Source: Rahnella sp. AA
GTDB lineage: Bacteria; Pseudomonadota; Gammaproteobacteria; Enterobacterales; Enterobacteriaceae
Direction: 5' to 3'
NCBI RefSeq assembly: GCF_002834385.1
Contig: NZ_PITQ01000002.1
Span: 310,001 to 374,000 of the forward strand
DNA: 64,000 nucleotides
Shown piece after piece: positions 41,001 to 47,432 of the stretch (the first letter of the stretch is position 1; the number at the start of each line of letters is the position of its first letter). Below the pieces are notes generated by a model, which was not told the DNA's origin, did no database searches, and saw only the letters and a program-made list of their open reading frames with translations. The position numbers and the translations under genes were made by a program.

Positions 41001-42861
41001 CGGCAGACGCCTCACTGACGCTGATGTAACCATCACCCAGCAGCGGATTGACGGTCAGCGTTGGGGCAACGGTGTCCACATTTAAAGATGTTGTTACGCT
41101 GTTATGGTTACCTGCCGGGTCAGTGACCGTCACCGTCACATTGTTAGCGCCCTGCGAGAGATTACCCAGCGCAGAAGTCGGAACCGTCACGGTGAAAGAG
41201 CCATCCGCCGCCACAGTGCCGGTAAGATGCTGCCCTCCCAGGGTGATCGTCACCGTCTGGCCGTCGCCGGTCAGGCCGGTATTACCGGTCAGCGTCTGGC
41301 TGGAGGTGGCCTCATTGGCAGAGAGCGTATTGTCCCCTCCAAACGCCGGATTCAGCGTCGGCGGAACGCCATGTGTGGCAACGTTGAAGGATGAACCCTG
41401 ACTGATCGGGTTGCCCTGCGTATCCACCATGCTGACCGTCACCGACGTTGTGCCGTCGCTGAGGGCCTGCAAGGCAGAAGGTGGAATGCTCAGGCTCCAG
41501 CCACCGCCTGCGGTTGTGTTGGTGTGATAATCCACGCCGCCGATGATCACGGTAATCGGGGTGCCCGTGGCGACATTAGCCGCAAGGCCAGAGATCACCA
41601 GCGCGCTTTGCGCTTCAGTGGCGTTAAGCTGACCATCGCCGGAAATGGCATTAATGGTCAAAATGCCCGCGCTGTCGTTGATCATGAAACTTTCTGGTGT
41701 TGACGTCGTGTTACCCGCTTTATCGCTCAGTGAAGCGGTCAGCGTGTAATCGCCCTCGGCCAGTGCAGAGACGATGGCGGACGGGATCGTGACAGACCAT
41801 GTGCCATCGGCCCCCACGGTAGCGCTGTAATGCACGCCGTTAAGCACGATATCAACGGAACGTCCGGCCTCGGAAGCCGACGCGGTACCACTGATAACCA
41901 GCGGCTGCTGATGTTCATTGGCATCGAGAACGCTATCGCCATCGACCGGATTGACCGTCAGCGTCGGTGGCGTGGTATCGACCACCACGGTGACGCTTTT
42001 GGTGATGCTTTCACCTGCCGTATTGGTCAGGGTGACGGAAATGACATAAGTCCCGTCAGCGAGTGTTTGCAGTTCACTGGCTGAAAGCGGAACACCCCAG
42101 TTCCCGCTGCCGTCAACCGTCGTAGTGAAACTTTTGCCATTGATAGTCAGCACAATGGTGCTACCTGCGGCAGCATTGGTCGTCGTACCGCTGAAGTTTT
42201 GCGTGCTTTCAACTGCGGAGCGGTTGAGGGTGTTATCGCTGGCAAAGGTCGCCAGCGTCAGGGTTGGCGTTTGCCCTTCAGGATTTCCCCCAGGATTTCC
42301 CCCAGGATTACCACCCGGATTTCCCCCAGGATTTCCCCCAGGATTACCACCGGTACCACCGCCGCCATTACTGCTGCTGCCCCCACCACCACCGCCGCCA
42401 CCGCCTGCTGCAATTGCAATACCGGCACCGAGCGCAACTACGCCTAAAATAGTCGCTAAAGCTGCGGTGCTAAAAGTGGAAGAGTCGAGAACCAACGCCC
42501 CGACCTCAGGAATGGTTTCATAAGCGGGAACGATCGGGACCGCAGCCGCCGTCGCGCCGGTATCGATAAATGCGGCATGCTCAATCGGATGCACGCCGTC
42601 ATCGAAAATCAGCTCACTGTCTGTGTCTTTACCGTCTGTATTGAAGAAGCTGTGATAGCGGACAGTGCTGCCATCTTTCATGTGGACAATCAAATCGTTA
42701 CCCACACGTTCATAACTGGTGACGGAATCACGCGCCGCATGGATACGGACGATACTGGCCTGATTGAGGGTGACATTTTGACTGGAATTGGAAACCTGGG
42801 AGATTACCGAACCGTCTTTGCGGGAAAGAATATCAATAACAACGCTACCGTTCTGAGCCAT
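29023..42861 (-). CDS. bapA: Giant BapA-like biofilm adhesin with about 45 Ig-like repeats, type I secreted
   Basis: A 4612-residue repetitive surface protein expected to mediate cell-cell and surface adhesion. Order: a BapA-prefix-like N-terminal domain (1-about 130) with no Sec signal; a hydrophobic helix and Gly tract (131-170); six GGNP repeats (171-194); roughly 45 bacterial Ig-like repeats of about 90 residues, each with a core like SGTT...GQTVTVTLGG...G.WSVTVP...L..L..G...VTVTDAAGN; a Ser/Thr-rich linker (about 4399-4452); and a C-terminal region from 4473 with GGAGNDTISV and IDGGTGVDTLLL, typical of RTX/type I secretion signals. ATG 42861 has AGGGG upstream. BapA of Salmonella (about 3800 residues) is the closest named relative; LapA and SiiE share the plan. 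The reverse-complement frames on the plus strand are shadows of the repeats. Confidence 0.9.
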   Translation of the reverse strand: MAQNGSVVIDILSRKDGSVISQVSNSSQNVTLNQASIVRIHAARDSVTSYERVGNDLIVHMKDGSTVRYHSFFNTDGKDTDSELIFDDGVHPIEHAAFIDTGATAAAVPIVPAYETIPEVGALVLDSSTFSTAALATILGVVALGAGIAIAAGGGGGGGGGSSSNGGGGTGGNPGGNPGGNPGGNPGGNPGGNPEGQTPTLTLATFASDNTLNRSAVESTQNFSGTTTNAAAGSTIVLTINGKSFTTTVDGSGNWGVPLSASELQTLADGTYVISVTLTNTAGESITKSVTVVVDTTPPTLTVNPVDGDSVLDANEHQQPLVISGTASASEAGRSVDIVLNGVHYSATVGADGTWSVTIPSAIVSALAEGDYTLTASLSDKAGNTTSTPESFMINDSAGILTINAISGDGQLNATEAQSALVISGLAANVATGTPITVIIGGVDYHTNTTAGGGWSLSIPPSALQALSDGTTSVTVSMVDTQGNPISQGSSFNVATHGVPPTLNPAFGGDNTLSANEATSSQTLTGNTGLTGDGQTVTITLGGQHLTGTVAADGSFTVTVPTSALGNLSQGANNVTVTVTDPAGNHNSVTTSLNVDTVAPTLTVNPLLGDGYISVSEASAAMVLTGTASVSDAGRPVVVNIDGIDFSGAVVQPNGTWSVTIPAGSLINQYQDVTVTATLTDLAGNQTTNISTIHLATDPILQPFISINPFTGDDFINGAEVQTAQQLSGTTSRVEAGQIVTISLNGLTYTATVQANGNWSVIIPAADIVVLGDSQHTITATVSDKAGNVANPATDTFNLDSSQEGISIAPIAGDNVINAQETVDGVLVTGTTLGVSTFELVTLHFGVLIRLALVQPDGTWAVQLTQAELQSAGLGPGTLQFTATVQAMDGTTVSNSISVGYDAVNPTPSLSTPFGDGLLSIAEAATAETLFGSTGKTGSGQTVTVTLGGHTYNAIVASDGNWSLSVPAADLQALPSGNNAIVVQATDSSGNSGTFNGTVVVDFTPPALTVNPVSGDGYISSAEAAADIVVTGTTGIAEAGQYVILTLSGQTYVGIVGANGQWSITVPAGALAGVADGQYPVTVQLSDAAGNSTTVTSNVQLVADPANAPTVTLNAFAGDNILDGAEQRTSQTVSGTTTHVEAGQLVSITLNGIAYIATVGADGSWSASIPSASLTALANGSTQLNVTVVDKAGNPASDSENITVNNQLSGLSVNTVAGDNQLNAFEAAAGVTITGTSTNVPVNGVVTIILNGKSYTANVGVGGGWSVLVSAADLSALNDGPNTITASARDTAGNLVSGSDVLNVIIHNLPAATLNTPFGDGILNAAEAAVAQTLTGNTGVSGNGQTVIVTLGGQPYTATVAGDGSFSVTIPSSALTSLGQTPTTVQVAVTDAAGNTSNITVPLNVDTVAPTLTVNPLTADGIVNAFEAGGLLSVTGTASLSEAGRTVTVSIAGHIYTGVVAPDGTWHADIPANALSGIANGQYTLTATLSDAAGNTTTATEPLTLAADPALLPTLSITTFAGDDVLSGAEQQTAQLISGTTTHVEAGQIVTVMLGSHQYFAVVQASGAWSVSVPATDLQDLGNNLYIITASVSDAAENPQNAAHLITVDATLGGISIDTISGDNKISASEALSDVIISGSTHNVPPNTGVVTVSLGGKSYITTTDSLGNWSVTVPQGDIARLADGTSHVIATTVSTDLGTVTSTVDIGIYAHAPVPTINTPFGDGLLGTAEAAAAQTLTGTTGVTGDGQTVSVVIDGHTLTGTVATNGTWTVTVPAGTLTGVTEGLTPVQVTVTDAAGNTGVTNGSVNIDFTPPTLSISNITSDNILNGPELAGVIALSGSAGQIDAGQTVTLQFNGETYQALVQSNGSWTVNVPAGALTGVADGSYTLTATLTDQAGNSVTTTHSYTVVAAHPPVPSLNTPFDNTFLNRDEADSAQTLTGTTGITGAGQTVMVSIGGGVAHPATVDANGVWSVTISATDLQAIPEGPQTVLVTATDSVGNVGTTSSAITVDYTLPTLTFDPVATDNIINAAETLQPVVISGTSDIPDAGQTVSVVLNFNNTTYTATVQPDGTWSFTLPSSVVQSLTDTTYTFTATITDAAGNARTVTHSFSVDAAAANLPTLTITSISADDYINALEKGSSVPITGTTTHVEENQVVSVVFNGTAYPATVNADGTWTAYVPALALTGLSDGQLTVTASVTDLAQNPASATHNVTVIAQSGDLPTLTINAVSGDDKINALEHNQGMTISGTSTHVPVNGTVTVVVTGENYTATFTATVQADGSWSFPMSAAQVQAMPSGNNVFTATANDVAQNPATAIHNVTVDTLAPSLSVTVATGGDGIINLAEAALGVPVSGTTDPNLAVKVTFNGKDYLTTADNFGAWNLTIPGADVQAVTSDGTKTINVSVSDAANNSVNGSASFTLATHSLPTLTIDTITGNGVLNIAEATAGITLTGTSSGLLAGTTVLVTIPGLAQPIPGTVNSDGLGWTVIVAPGALSGLTTGVVQVSVSASDAGHNPASSSTSLDVELTQPGIPTINTPFVNGILNATEAGAAQILTGTTGIIGAGQTVTVKIDNTTLTATVGPDGVWTATAPANVLQGLTDASHTITVTATDSAGNTSSSAGSLDFTALTHVLPVAGINVPFTDGVLNFDEASDLAGQVITGTTGITSAGQTVTVVINGNAVPVLVNAAAGTWSVSLSSVELLALQDGTWPVVVTVTDSAGNSSVLPVSVGVQIHSLPAPTIDLPFGDGTLNISEASVLTGGQTITGTTGVIGAGQTVSVAIAGMTGSPFTATVDETTGLWSLTLTPTQLATLGLATASHLITVTATDSVGNHTDATLNFTSHLSAPVPTISQPFGDGILSISEAAGINVISGNTGITGNNQNVKLTIDVGGTIYTGTVDPLTGAWTVSLPAGVLNSLGNGTHDINVTVTDAAGNSTPTTLPFTSFVTTPNVTIVTPFLDGHLNATEAGSTQTLTGTTGILGAGQTISVLIAGQTFTNGTVDSTGHWSLSLDSAALATLAQGAQTVVVTVTDPGGNSGSASANVGIAVTLLPTVSVTSFAGTGFDLNYTESLSPQTITGSTTHVEAGQKVTVTVGGISHDATVLADGSWSVTLTSAELNTLAGATTVSASVSDVAGNAAPAASAPITVNLSVPVTPTLSIDPVTGDNIINVADGNPVNITVSGKTISVPDNTVVTVFVGGNQHTATVTAGVWTLSVAASEFTDGLTTTITATTSSPVTSAIQTVLVDITAPTVTINAFATDDILNNTESKSAQAISGTADLSDVGRVVTVTLNGKTYTATVTSNVTTGVWTVSVPAADLQALPQTATGGNNVITATLTDAAGNTGSAVPHPITVDTAPPLLGIDAVAGNNVLNLVQALGTVLLSGTSSGADGQTVTLTLGGSPLTTAVIQPGGLWAVSLTPGQLSLLNDGTLTLAATVMDAAGNTTSVSTGLNIFFNHVLDLSLTSGLGLTDGYLNLAESQVAQVLSGTAIGAGVGSIITTTIAGTPLSAVVGANGLWSMTVPAAVLGALTNGAKVIELTITDSSGNFKLETLNLDVVKTVPVLGALNPIFGGNSLLNALESATTQAIGGVATAVDGTAVTVTLGGKTYNTTVTAGAWNINIQPLDLALLTDGNLSLGITLTDVAGNTTSTNIPVGIAIHNLPQVVLNTVFGDGVLNINDLLSTQVVSGTISNVAANTAIVVHIGSQIVNGVVDATGHFSVNVSPAILSTLTGTSVVVSVDVADAAGNPGTATANAVLDLVRPVVALTSILGDGLLNATDALTAQVIGGTVSGVATGTQVTVTLGGKTFLGATDSTGAFSVTLQPGDLKALGDGSFTVGVSVSDSNGNIGSTSGSLTSIVNAVPKIVLNAIFGPDGILSATEALSSQAISGTITNGYLGETVTIHVPGLTPDLTATVGSNGTFSVALLPAQLALLSDGNLGITVTVTDTVGNTATSNVGLGVIIHNLPSIVLNPIFGDGVLNVVDLLTGQTISGIATNVAVGAQIQITLNGKSYAATVGTGGVFSVTVPTTDLTSIINGTLTVNASFTDAASNPANASGLLSIVSQSLPTITLNTLFGDGLLNAADLLLTQTISGTTTNAQGSTVSINVGGNVLTALVKADGTFSVAVPQLVLSNLLDGTLNVGASVTNAAGHAVSGSATAAVGTHTLPTLVVNTLFGGDHYLNAAEAGVNTNITGTSNLLNGTVSVTVGTVTHTGTITNGVWSVPFTSAELKGIADSSTQVSVVVTDAVGNIATSSSALTVITHALPLAALNPLLGLTLGVVGGILGGQGLTLSGTSRNIAQGGLISVTLLGNTLAGTVQSDGSWTVKFSSALLSSYGLTGLLAALLGAVVELKAVDAAGNGFDAHVGLTVGSTLPADTSALSVQSLAVDDTHTLAAVHTSDTSSSTTDSSTTTHDTTAAASTLTDPLVTADTSSSSSTTTTADTTSHADTAFSIGGVTIDLTATDGVAVGGAGNDTISVHTLDFSQIDGGTGVDTLLLAGTNQHLDLTLLGLKVEHIDIFDLGTSGTNSISLNLHEALNVKDNPADEVIIKGGEGSLVNLQMGTDGAWNETGQRTVDGLTFDVYHNASMDASNTLGDVLVQHGLHVQQS
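42280..42351 (-). repeat. 12-bp tandem repeat coding (GGNP)6 in the adhesin
   Basis: Six in-frame 12-base units encode GGNP at residues 171-194, differing only at silent positions. The unit length is a multiple of three, so copy-number change would lengthen or shorten the linker without a frameshift. Confidence 0.9.
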
Positions 42862-43511
42862 ATGGTACCCCTATTACGCCAGTTGTTATGCACACACGCG
42901 AACCGCCCCTCGGCCTTTTTTGAGTAAAAGGCGGTCTGGCATGTATGAAGACCATTAATAAAATGGGTTAACTTCCAACTGGTGTTGGGGAACGTCATAG
43001 ACTACAAAACGAACAAATAAAAGCGCCGCTAATGCATTGAGATCTTTTTTTATGACTTCTATGATTTATCGTTCCGGCATATTTTTGCCCAAAACTCCAT
43101 AAGTTATATGCATGATTTAAGTTAAGTGCCATAGAAAAACATAATCATTGAGATAAAAAAAATTCATTAAAGAAGTACGAAAAGTGAGTTTGACGCGTGC
43201 TGGATCCTGATCTAGCTAATCCATCGACCCAATAATTTCATAAAAAACAATATTATATAAATTTTACGCAAGAGCATAAGCAGGGTCATTATTAATAAAA
43301 TCAATCATTAGCCACAGAGTTACCCATCAAAATGACTTACCAATTGTGTGACCGCCTTTTAGATTTTTTAGTACCGGTGCGTTCCTGAGAAAAAGTATTT
43401 AAGATTATGCGCAATCACAGGAACTTAAGCTTTCTGATAAAGTGCCCGGTCAGTCAGGCGGGTGGATACTGAGTCAGTCTTTTTTATATACCGAAAAGGA
43501 ATTTTTCCGAG
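42862..43511. promoter_or_regulatory. 650-base AT-rich divergent intergenic region, bapA / YbjJ-like gene
   Basis: No gene with a supported start is seen. The stretch is clearly more AT-rich than its neighbours from about 43000 to 43440 and contains several A/T tracts, as expected for a region bound by nucleoid proteins and biofilm regulators. It must hold the bapA promoter (leftward) and that of the MFS gene (rightward). I found no convincing Rcs box or CRP site. Confidence 0.5.
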
Positions 43512-44696
43512 ATGTCTCACGACCCGATAACCGCGCAATCATCGTCAGCAATTATTGCAACCGGCGCTGCACAACCCGGAGTCGCGCAGCAACATGCGAC
43601 GCGCATTATTTTTCTGCTTTCCGGCTTTGCGATGGCGGCCTGGGCTCCGCTGGTGCCTTTTGTCAAATTGCGGCTGGCAATCAGTGACGGAACGCTGGGG
43701 CTGCTGCTGTTATGCATTGGGGCTGGCTCGACATTCTCGATGCCGCTGACCGGTTTTATGACCGGAAAGCTTGGCTGCAAGACCGTGATTTTGATCGCCA
43801 GTATTCTGCTTTTGCTGGCTTTACCTCTGCTGTCACTGATGGATAGCATCACCGGTATGGCGTTGGTTCTTCTGGTGTTCGGTGCCGCTATCGGCATGAT
43901 CGATGTGGCGATGAATGTGCACGCGGTGGTTGTAGAAAAGGCCAGCGGACGCGCAATGATGTCGGGGTTTCATGGTTTTTTCAGCCTGGGCAGTATTTTT
44001 GGCGCAGTGGCTGTGACGGGTTTGCTTTTTGTGGGCCTGACGCCTTTTCAGTCTGTCATGCTGGTCGTCGTTTTGCTGGCAATACTTGTGACCATAACCA
44101 GCCCGCATTTGTGGCGGGAAACTCGCCACGACGGTGACGGGCCAATGTTTGTGCTCCCTCGTGGCTGGGTGATTCTGCTGGGTTTTTTATGTTTTGTGAT
44201 GTTTATGACCGAAGGTTCAATGCTGGATTGGGGGGCTCTGTTCCTGACCACTGAACGTGGCGTGTCGGCACATCAGGCCGGACTGGGCTACGCTATTTTC
44301 TCAGTAGCCATGACCGCAGGACGTCTGGCGGGCGATCGCATCGTCAGCGCACTCGGGCGTTATAACGTGCTGATGTACGGCAGCCTGTGCGCAACCTGCG
44401 GGCTGATACTGCTGACAGCGGTTGATAATTTGTGGATCGCCGGGCTGGGCTTTGTCATGATCGGCTTTGGGGCATCAAACCTGGTACCGATCATGTTCAG
44501 CGCGGCGGGAAACCAGACGTCCATGCCCGCCAGTATGGCGATTGCTTCCGTGACAACGCTGGGCTATGCCGGTATTTTGGCAGGCCCGGCGCTGATTGGT
44601 TTTATCGCGCAGGTCAGCAGTTTATCTGTTGCATTAGGGTGCGTGGCGGCAATGATGCTATGCGTCACTGTCTGTGCCAAAGCGGTCGTCCGATAA
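43512..44696 (+). CDS. MFS transporter, YbjJ-like
   Basis: A 394-residue, 12-helix inner-membrane carrier. WAPLVPFVKLRL, GMIDVAMNVHAVVVEK and GFHGFFSLGSIFGA match the YbjJ/fucose-permease-like subgroup of the major facilitator superfamily. Substrate unknown. ATG 43512 follows a purine-rich AAAAGGA and CCGAG. It lies between the adhesin promoter region and rcsD, 38 bases upstream of the latter in the same direction, so rcsDB may partly be read from its promoter. In E. coli ybjJ is elsewhere. Confidence 0.75.
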   Translation: MSHDPITAQSSSAIIATGAAQPGVAQQHATRIIFLLSGFAMAAWAPLVPFVKLRLAISDGTLGLLLLCIGAGSTFSMPLTGFMTGKLGCKTVILIASILLLLALPLLSLMDSITGMALVLLVFGAAIGMIDVAMNVHAVVVEKASGRAMMSGFHGFFSLGSIFGAVAVTGLLFVGLTPFQSVMLVVVLLAILVTITSPHLWRETRHDGDGPMFVLPRGWVILLGFLCFVMFMTEGSMLDWGALFLTTERGVSAHQAGLGYAIFSVAMTAGRLAGDRIVSALGRYNVLMYGSLCATCGLILLTAVDNLWIAGLGFVMIGFGASNLVPIMFSAAGNQTSMPASMAIASVTTLGYAGILAGPALIGFIAQVSSLSVALGCVAAMMLCVTVCAKAVVR

Positions 44697-44734
44697 GAGA
44701 GTGATAACAAGAATGAAGGGAAAAACTCATCATT

Positions 44735-47428
44735 ATGGCTGGTAAATATTTATCGCTGACATCAACCAATATCACACGATTTTTTTGGTTATTTATTTTG
44801 CTGCTGGTGATGGGGCTGGGCCTTTACGGTTACAATTACACTAACGCATATCTGAACGATAAACTGCGAACTGTCCAGAACACCGCCGAACTGTTGCAAA
44901 AACGCATCGATAAATACCGGTATATGACATACCAGATTTATGACAATTTCAACGGTCAGCCTTTAACACCTGATGTGGTTAATGCGCAGGAAATTCGCCT
45001 GCGTCAGGATATGTATTTTGTCTCCAAGCCTCATAAGAAAACAGATGCGCTGATCTTTGGCGCACACGACAGCTCCACGCTGGATCTCACCCTGAAAATC
45101 TCTTCGTTTCTGGATGACCAGTGGGGCGCGAGTTCCCTGCCGTATTCGCTGTATTACCTGAACGGGCAGGATAACAGCATGCTGCTGATCACCACTGTCC
45201 CGCTTCAGCAGCAAGACTCCCGCCTGAAGGAAAACTATTTCACCAGCACGCTGCAATCGCGCCGTGCCGAAATGTTGCAACAGGCCAACACGCTGGACGA
45301 ACGTGAAAGCTATTCTGCTTTACGTAAATCCCGCCAAAGCAGTGACTATTCCTTCTCGCTGCGCACCACATTTAACAATCCTGGCCATCTGGCGACGGTG
45401 ATTGCTTTCGATTTACCGATGAGTGACCTGATCCCCTACAACATGGCGCGGGACAATTTCCAGCTCAACGGCAATGCTACCGCCGTTAATGAGGGTGATC
45501 CGGGCGACGATAGCACAGCAACCAGCAGCATTGTCATGCAAGGCTGGTCGCTGGTATTTGACGTACCGCTGAGTAACTCCCCGCTTTCGCTGACTTATCA
45601 TGTGCCGCTTTTAAGCCTGATTATCGATCTGTCACGCAATAACTTCTGGTTAATCCTGATCAACCTGTTCCTGATCGGGCTGGCAATGACCAGCATCTAT
45701 TTCATCCGCCACCAGTACATTCGCCCGAGCGAAAATATGGCGGCACAATTGCAGATACAGCAGGCGCTGAATCAGGAAATTATTTCCGGCCTTCCTCTTG
45801 GCCTGCTGGTGTACAACTTCAGTAACCACAGCGTGATCCTGAGCAATAAAATTGCCGACCAGCTATTGCCGCACCTGAGCCTGAATAAAATCGCCAATAT
45901 GGCGGAACAGCATCACGGCACAATTCAGGCCACCGTGAATAACGAAGTGTATGAAATCCGCATGATCCGCAGCCAGATCTCGCCGGAAACTTACCTGTTC
46001 ATGCTGCATGATCAGGATAAAGAAGTGATGGTGAACCGGACGTTGCAACAGGCTAAGCGCGAGTTTGAAAAGAACCTGCAGGCGCGTAAGCTGATGTTGC
46101 ATAATCTGGGCATTGAGCTGAATCAGCCATTACAGGAGCTGAACGGTCTGGTGACCGCGTTAGTGGAAGAACAAAAACCGGAAGAGCGCCAGATACTGGA
46201 GAGCAAACTCCTCAGCGAATCGCGCAATGCATTAACGCTGGTGGACAATATCACCCTGCTGACACGCCTTGAAACTCAGGACTGGCAGCCTTCTGGCGAG
46301 AAGTATGTGCTGTCGGCAATGGTTGATGAACTGCTGCTCGAGGCCCTGCCCCGCCTGAACCAGAAAGGCCTCGGGTTGCTGAATCATTTCCAGATTGCGC
46401 CGGAAGCCACCTTCACCGGTGATATGCAGGCAGTGAAAAAAATCCTTTCGCTGTTGCTCGATTACGCCATTGTCACCACGTCACTTGGCAAAGTGACATT
46501 AACCAGCGAACAGGACGAAGATCGCCCGGATCAGCTGATTTTCCACATTAATGATACCGGCAGCGGAATTTCCAGAGAAGAATTGAGCAATCTGAATTAT
46601 CCTTTCCTGAGCCAGGCATTAGTCGATCGCTTTAATCACGGTTCCGGGCTGACATTCTTCCTGTGCAATCAGCTGTGCAAAAAACTGGGCGGGCAATTAG
46701 AAATCCGCAGCAAGCTCAATATCGGCACGCGCTATACCGTACGTGTCAAACAGCGCCCGGAAGCACAGGAAGTTGAAGCGGAGCATGAAAAGTTACTCAA
46801 CGATGTCACCGCCCTGCTCGACATTACGTCTGATGAAGTCCGTGGCATTGTGACCCGGACGATGAATGCATACGGCGCAGTGTGTATCGTGGCTGATGAG
46901 CGACAGGTCGCGCGGGAATACGATGTATTACTGACGGACAACCCGCAGAACAGTGACAAATTTACGCTTCTGCTAACCGACGATGAATCCGGCTTCCAGC
47001 AGCTCGAAAAGCATTATATCCGCGTCAATTACAACATCAGCAGTGCGCTGATCGACGCAACCTTACTGTTAATCGAACAGCAATTTGCTGTAACTGATGA
47101 CAGTGTTTCACCCGAAGAACCCGGTGAAGACTCTCTCGACCAGTATGAAAAGCAGCTAAAATCAAGCGATTACTATCAGCTTTTTGTCGAGACAGTACCG
47201 GAAGATCTTGAGAAATTGTATAATGAAAACCAACGCCGTGATTTCACATCACTTTCCCAGACAGCACATCGCCTCAAGGGGGTGTTTGCCATGCTGAACC
47301 TGACCCCAGGCAAGCAAATGTGTGAATCGTTAGAACAATACATTGCTGATGGCGATGTTTTACAGATTACTGAAACCATCAATCACATTAATTCTTTTGT
47401 CTCCAGACTGCTCCAGCAAGGTAGCTAA
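44735..47428 (+). CDS. rcsD: Rcs phosphorelay phosphotransferase RcsD
   Basis: This 897-residue inner-membrane phosphotransfer protein relays phosphate from RcsC to RcsB in envelope-stress signalling. It has two membrane helices (about 14-36 and 290-315) flanking a periplasmic domain, a histidine-kinase-like region without the acceptor His, an ABL domain, and the C-terminal HPt domain with His845 in TAHRLKG. It is followed after four bases by rcsB. The spacing from AAGGG to ATG is long, so the start at 44735 is chosen mainly for the MAGKYLSLTSTNITRFF context resembling RcsD. Confidence 0.95.
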   Translation: MAGKYLSLTSTNITRFFWLFILLLVMGLGLYGYNYTNAYLNDKLRTVQNTAELLQKRIDKYRYMTYQIYDNFNGQPLTPDVVNAQEIRLRQDMYFVSKPHKKTDALIFGAHDSSTLDLTLKISSFLDDQWGASSLPYSLYYLNGQDNSMLLITTVPLQQQDSRLKENYFTSTLQSRRAEMLQQANTLDERESYSALRKSRQSSDYSFSLRTTFNNPGHLATVIAFDLPMSDLIPYNMARDNFQLNGNATAVNEGDPGDDSTATSSIVMQGWSLVFDVPLSNSPLSLTYHVPLLSLIIDLSRNNFWLILINLFLIGLAMTSIYFIRHQYIRPSENMAAQLQIQQALNQEIISGLPLGLLVYNFSNHSVILSNKIADQLLPHLSLNKIANMAEQHHGTIQATVNNEVYEIRMIRSQISPETYLFMLHDQDKEVMVNRTLQQAKREFEKNLQARKLMLHNLGIELNQPLQELNGLVTALVEEQKPEERQILESKLLSESRNALTLVDNITLLTRLETQDWQPSGEKYVLSAMVDELLLEALPRLNQKGLGLLNHFQIAPEATFTGDMQAVKKILSLLLDYAIVTTSLGKVTLTSEQDEDRPDQLIFHINDTGSGISREELSNLNYPFLSQALVDRFNHGSGLTFFLCNQLCKKLGGQLEIRSKLNIGTRYTVRVKQRPEAQEVEAEHEKLLNDVTALLDITSDEVRGIVTRTMNAYGAVCIVADERQVAREYDVLLTDNPQNSDKFTLLLTDDESGFQQLEKHYIRVNYNISSALIDATLLLIEQQFAVTDDSVSPEEPGEDSLDQYEKQLKSSDYYQLFVETVPEDLEKLYNENQRRDFTSLSQTAHRLKGVFAMLNLTPGKQMCESLEQYIADGDVLQITETINHINSFVSRLLQQGS

Positions 47429-47432
47429 TCAC

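Noticed and set aside
29129-42523. Many plus-strand frames of 60-200 codons opposite the adhesin gene
   Set aside because: They are antisense shadows created by GC-rich Ig-like repeats; their products are Thr/Ser/Ala/Pro-rich and recur with the repeat period.
29023-42861. CRISPR or simple tandem-repeat array
   Set aside because: The regular pattern is coding: the repeats are about 270 bases, diverged, and keep one open frame throughout.
42862-43511. RcsAB or RcsB box for bapA
   Set aside because: TTAAGATTATGC near 43400 resembles half a box, but the second half does not match well enough.
24146-44696. Prophage or integrative element
   Set aside because: No integrase, transposase, tRNA junction or flanking direct repeat was seen; it is called only an accessory block.
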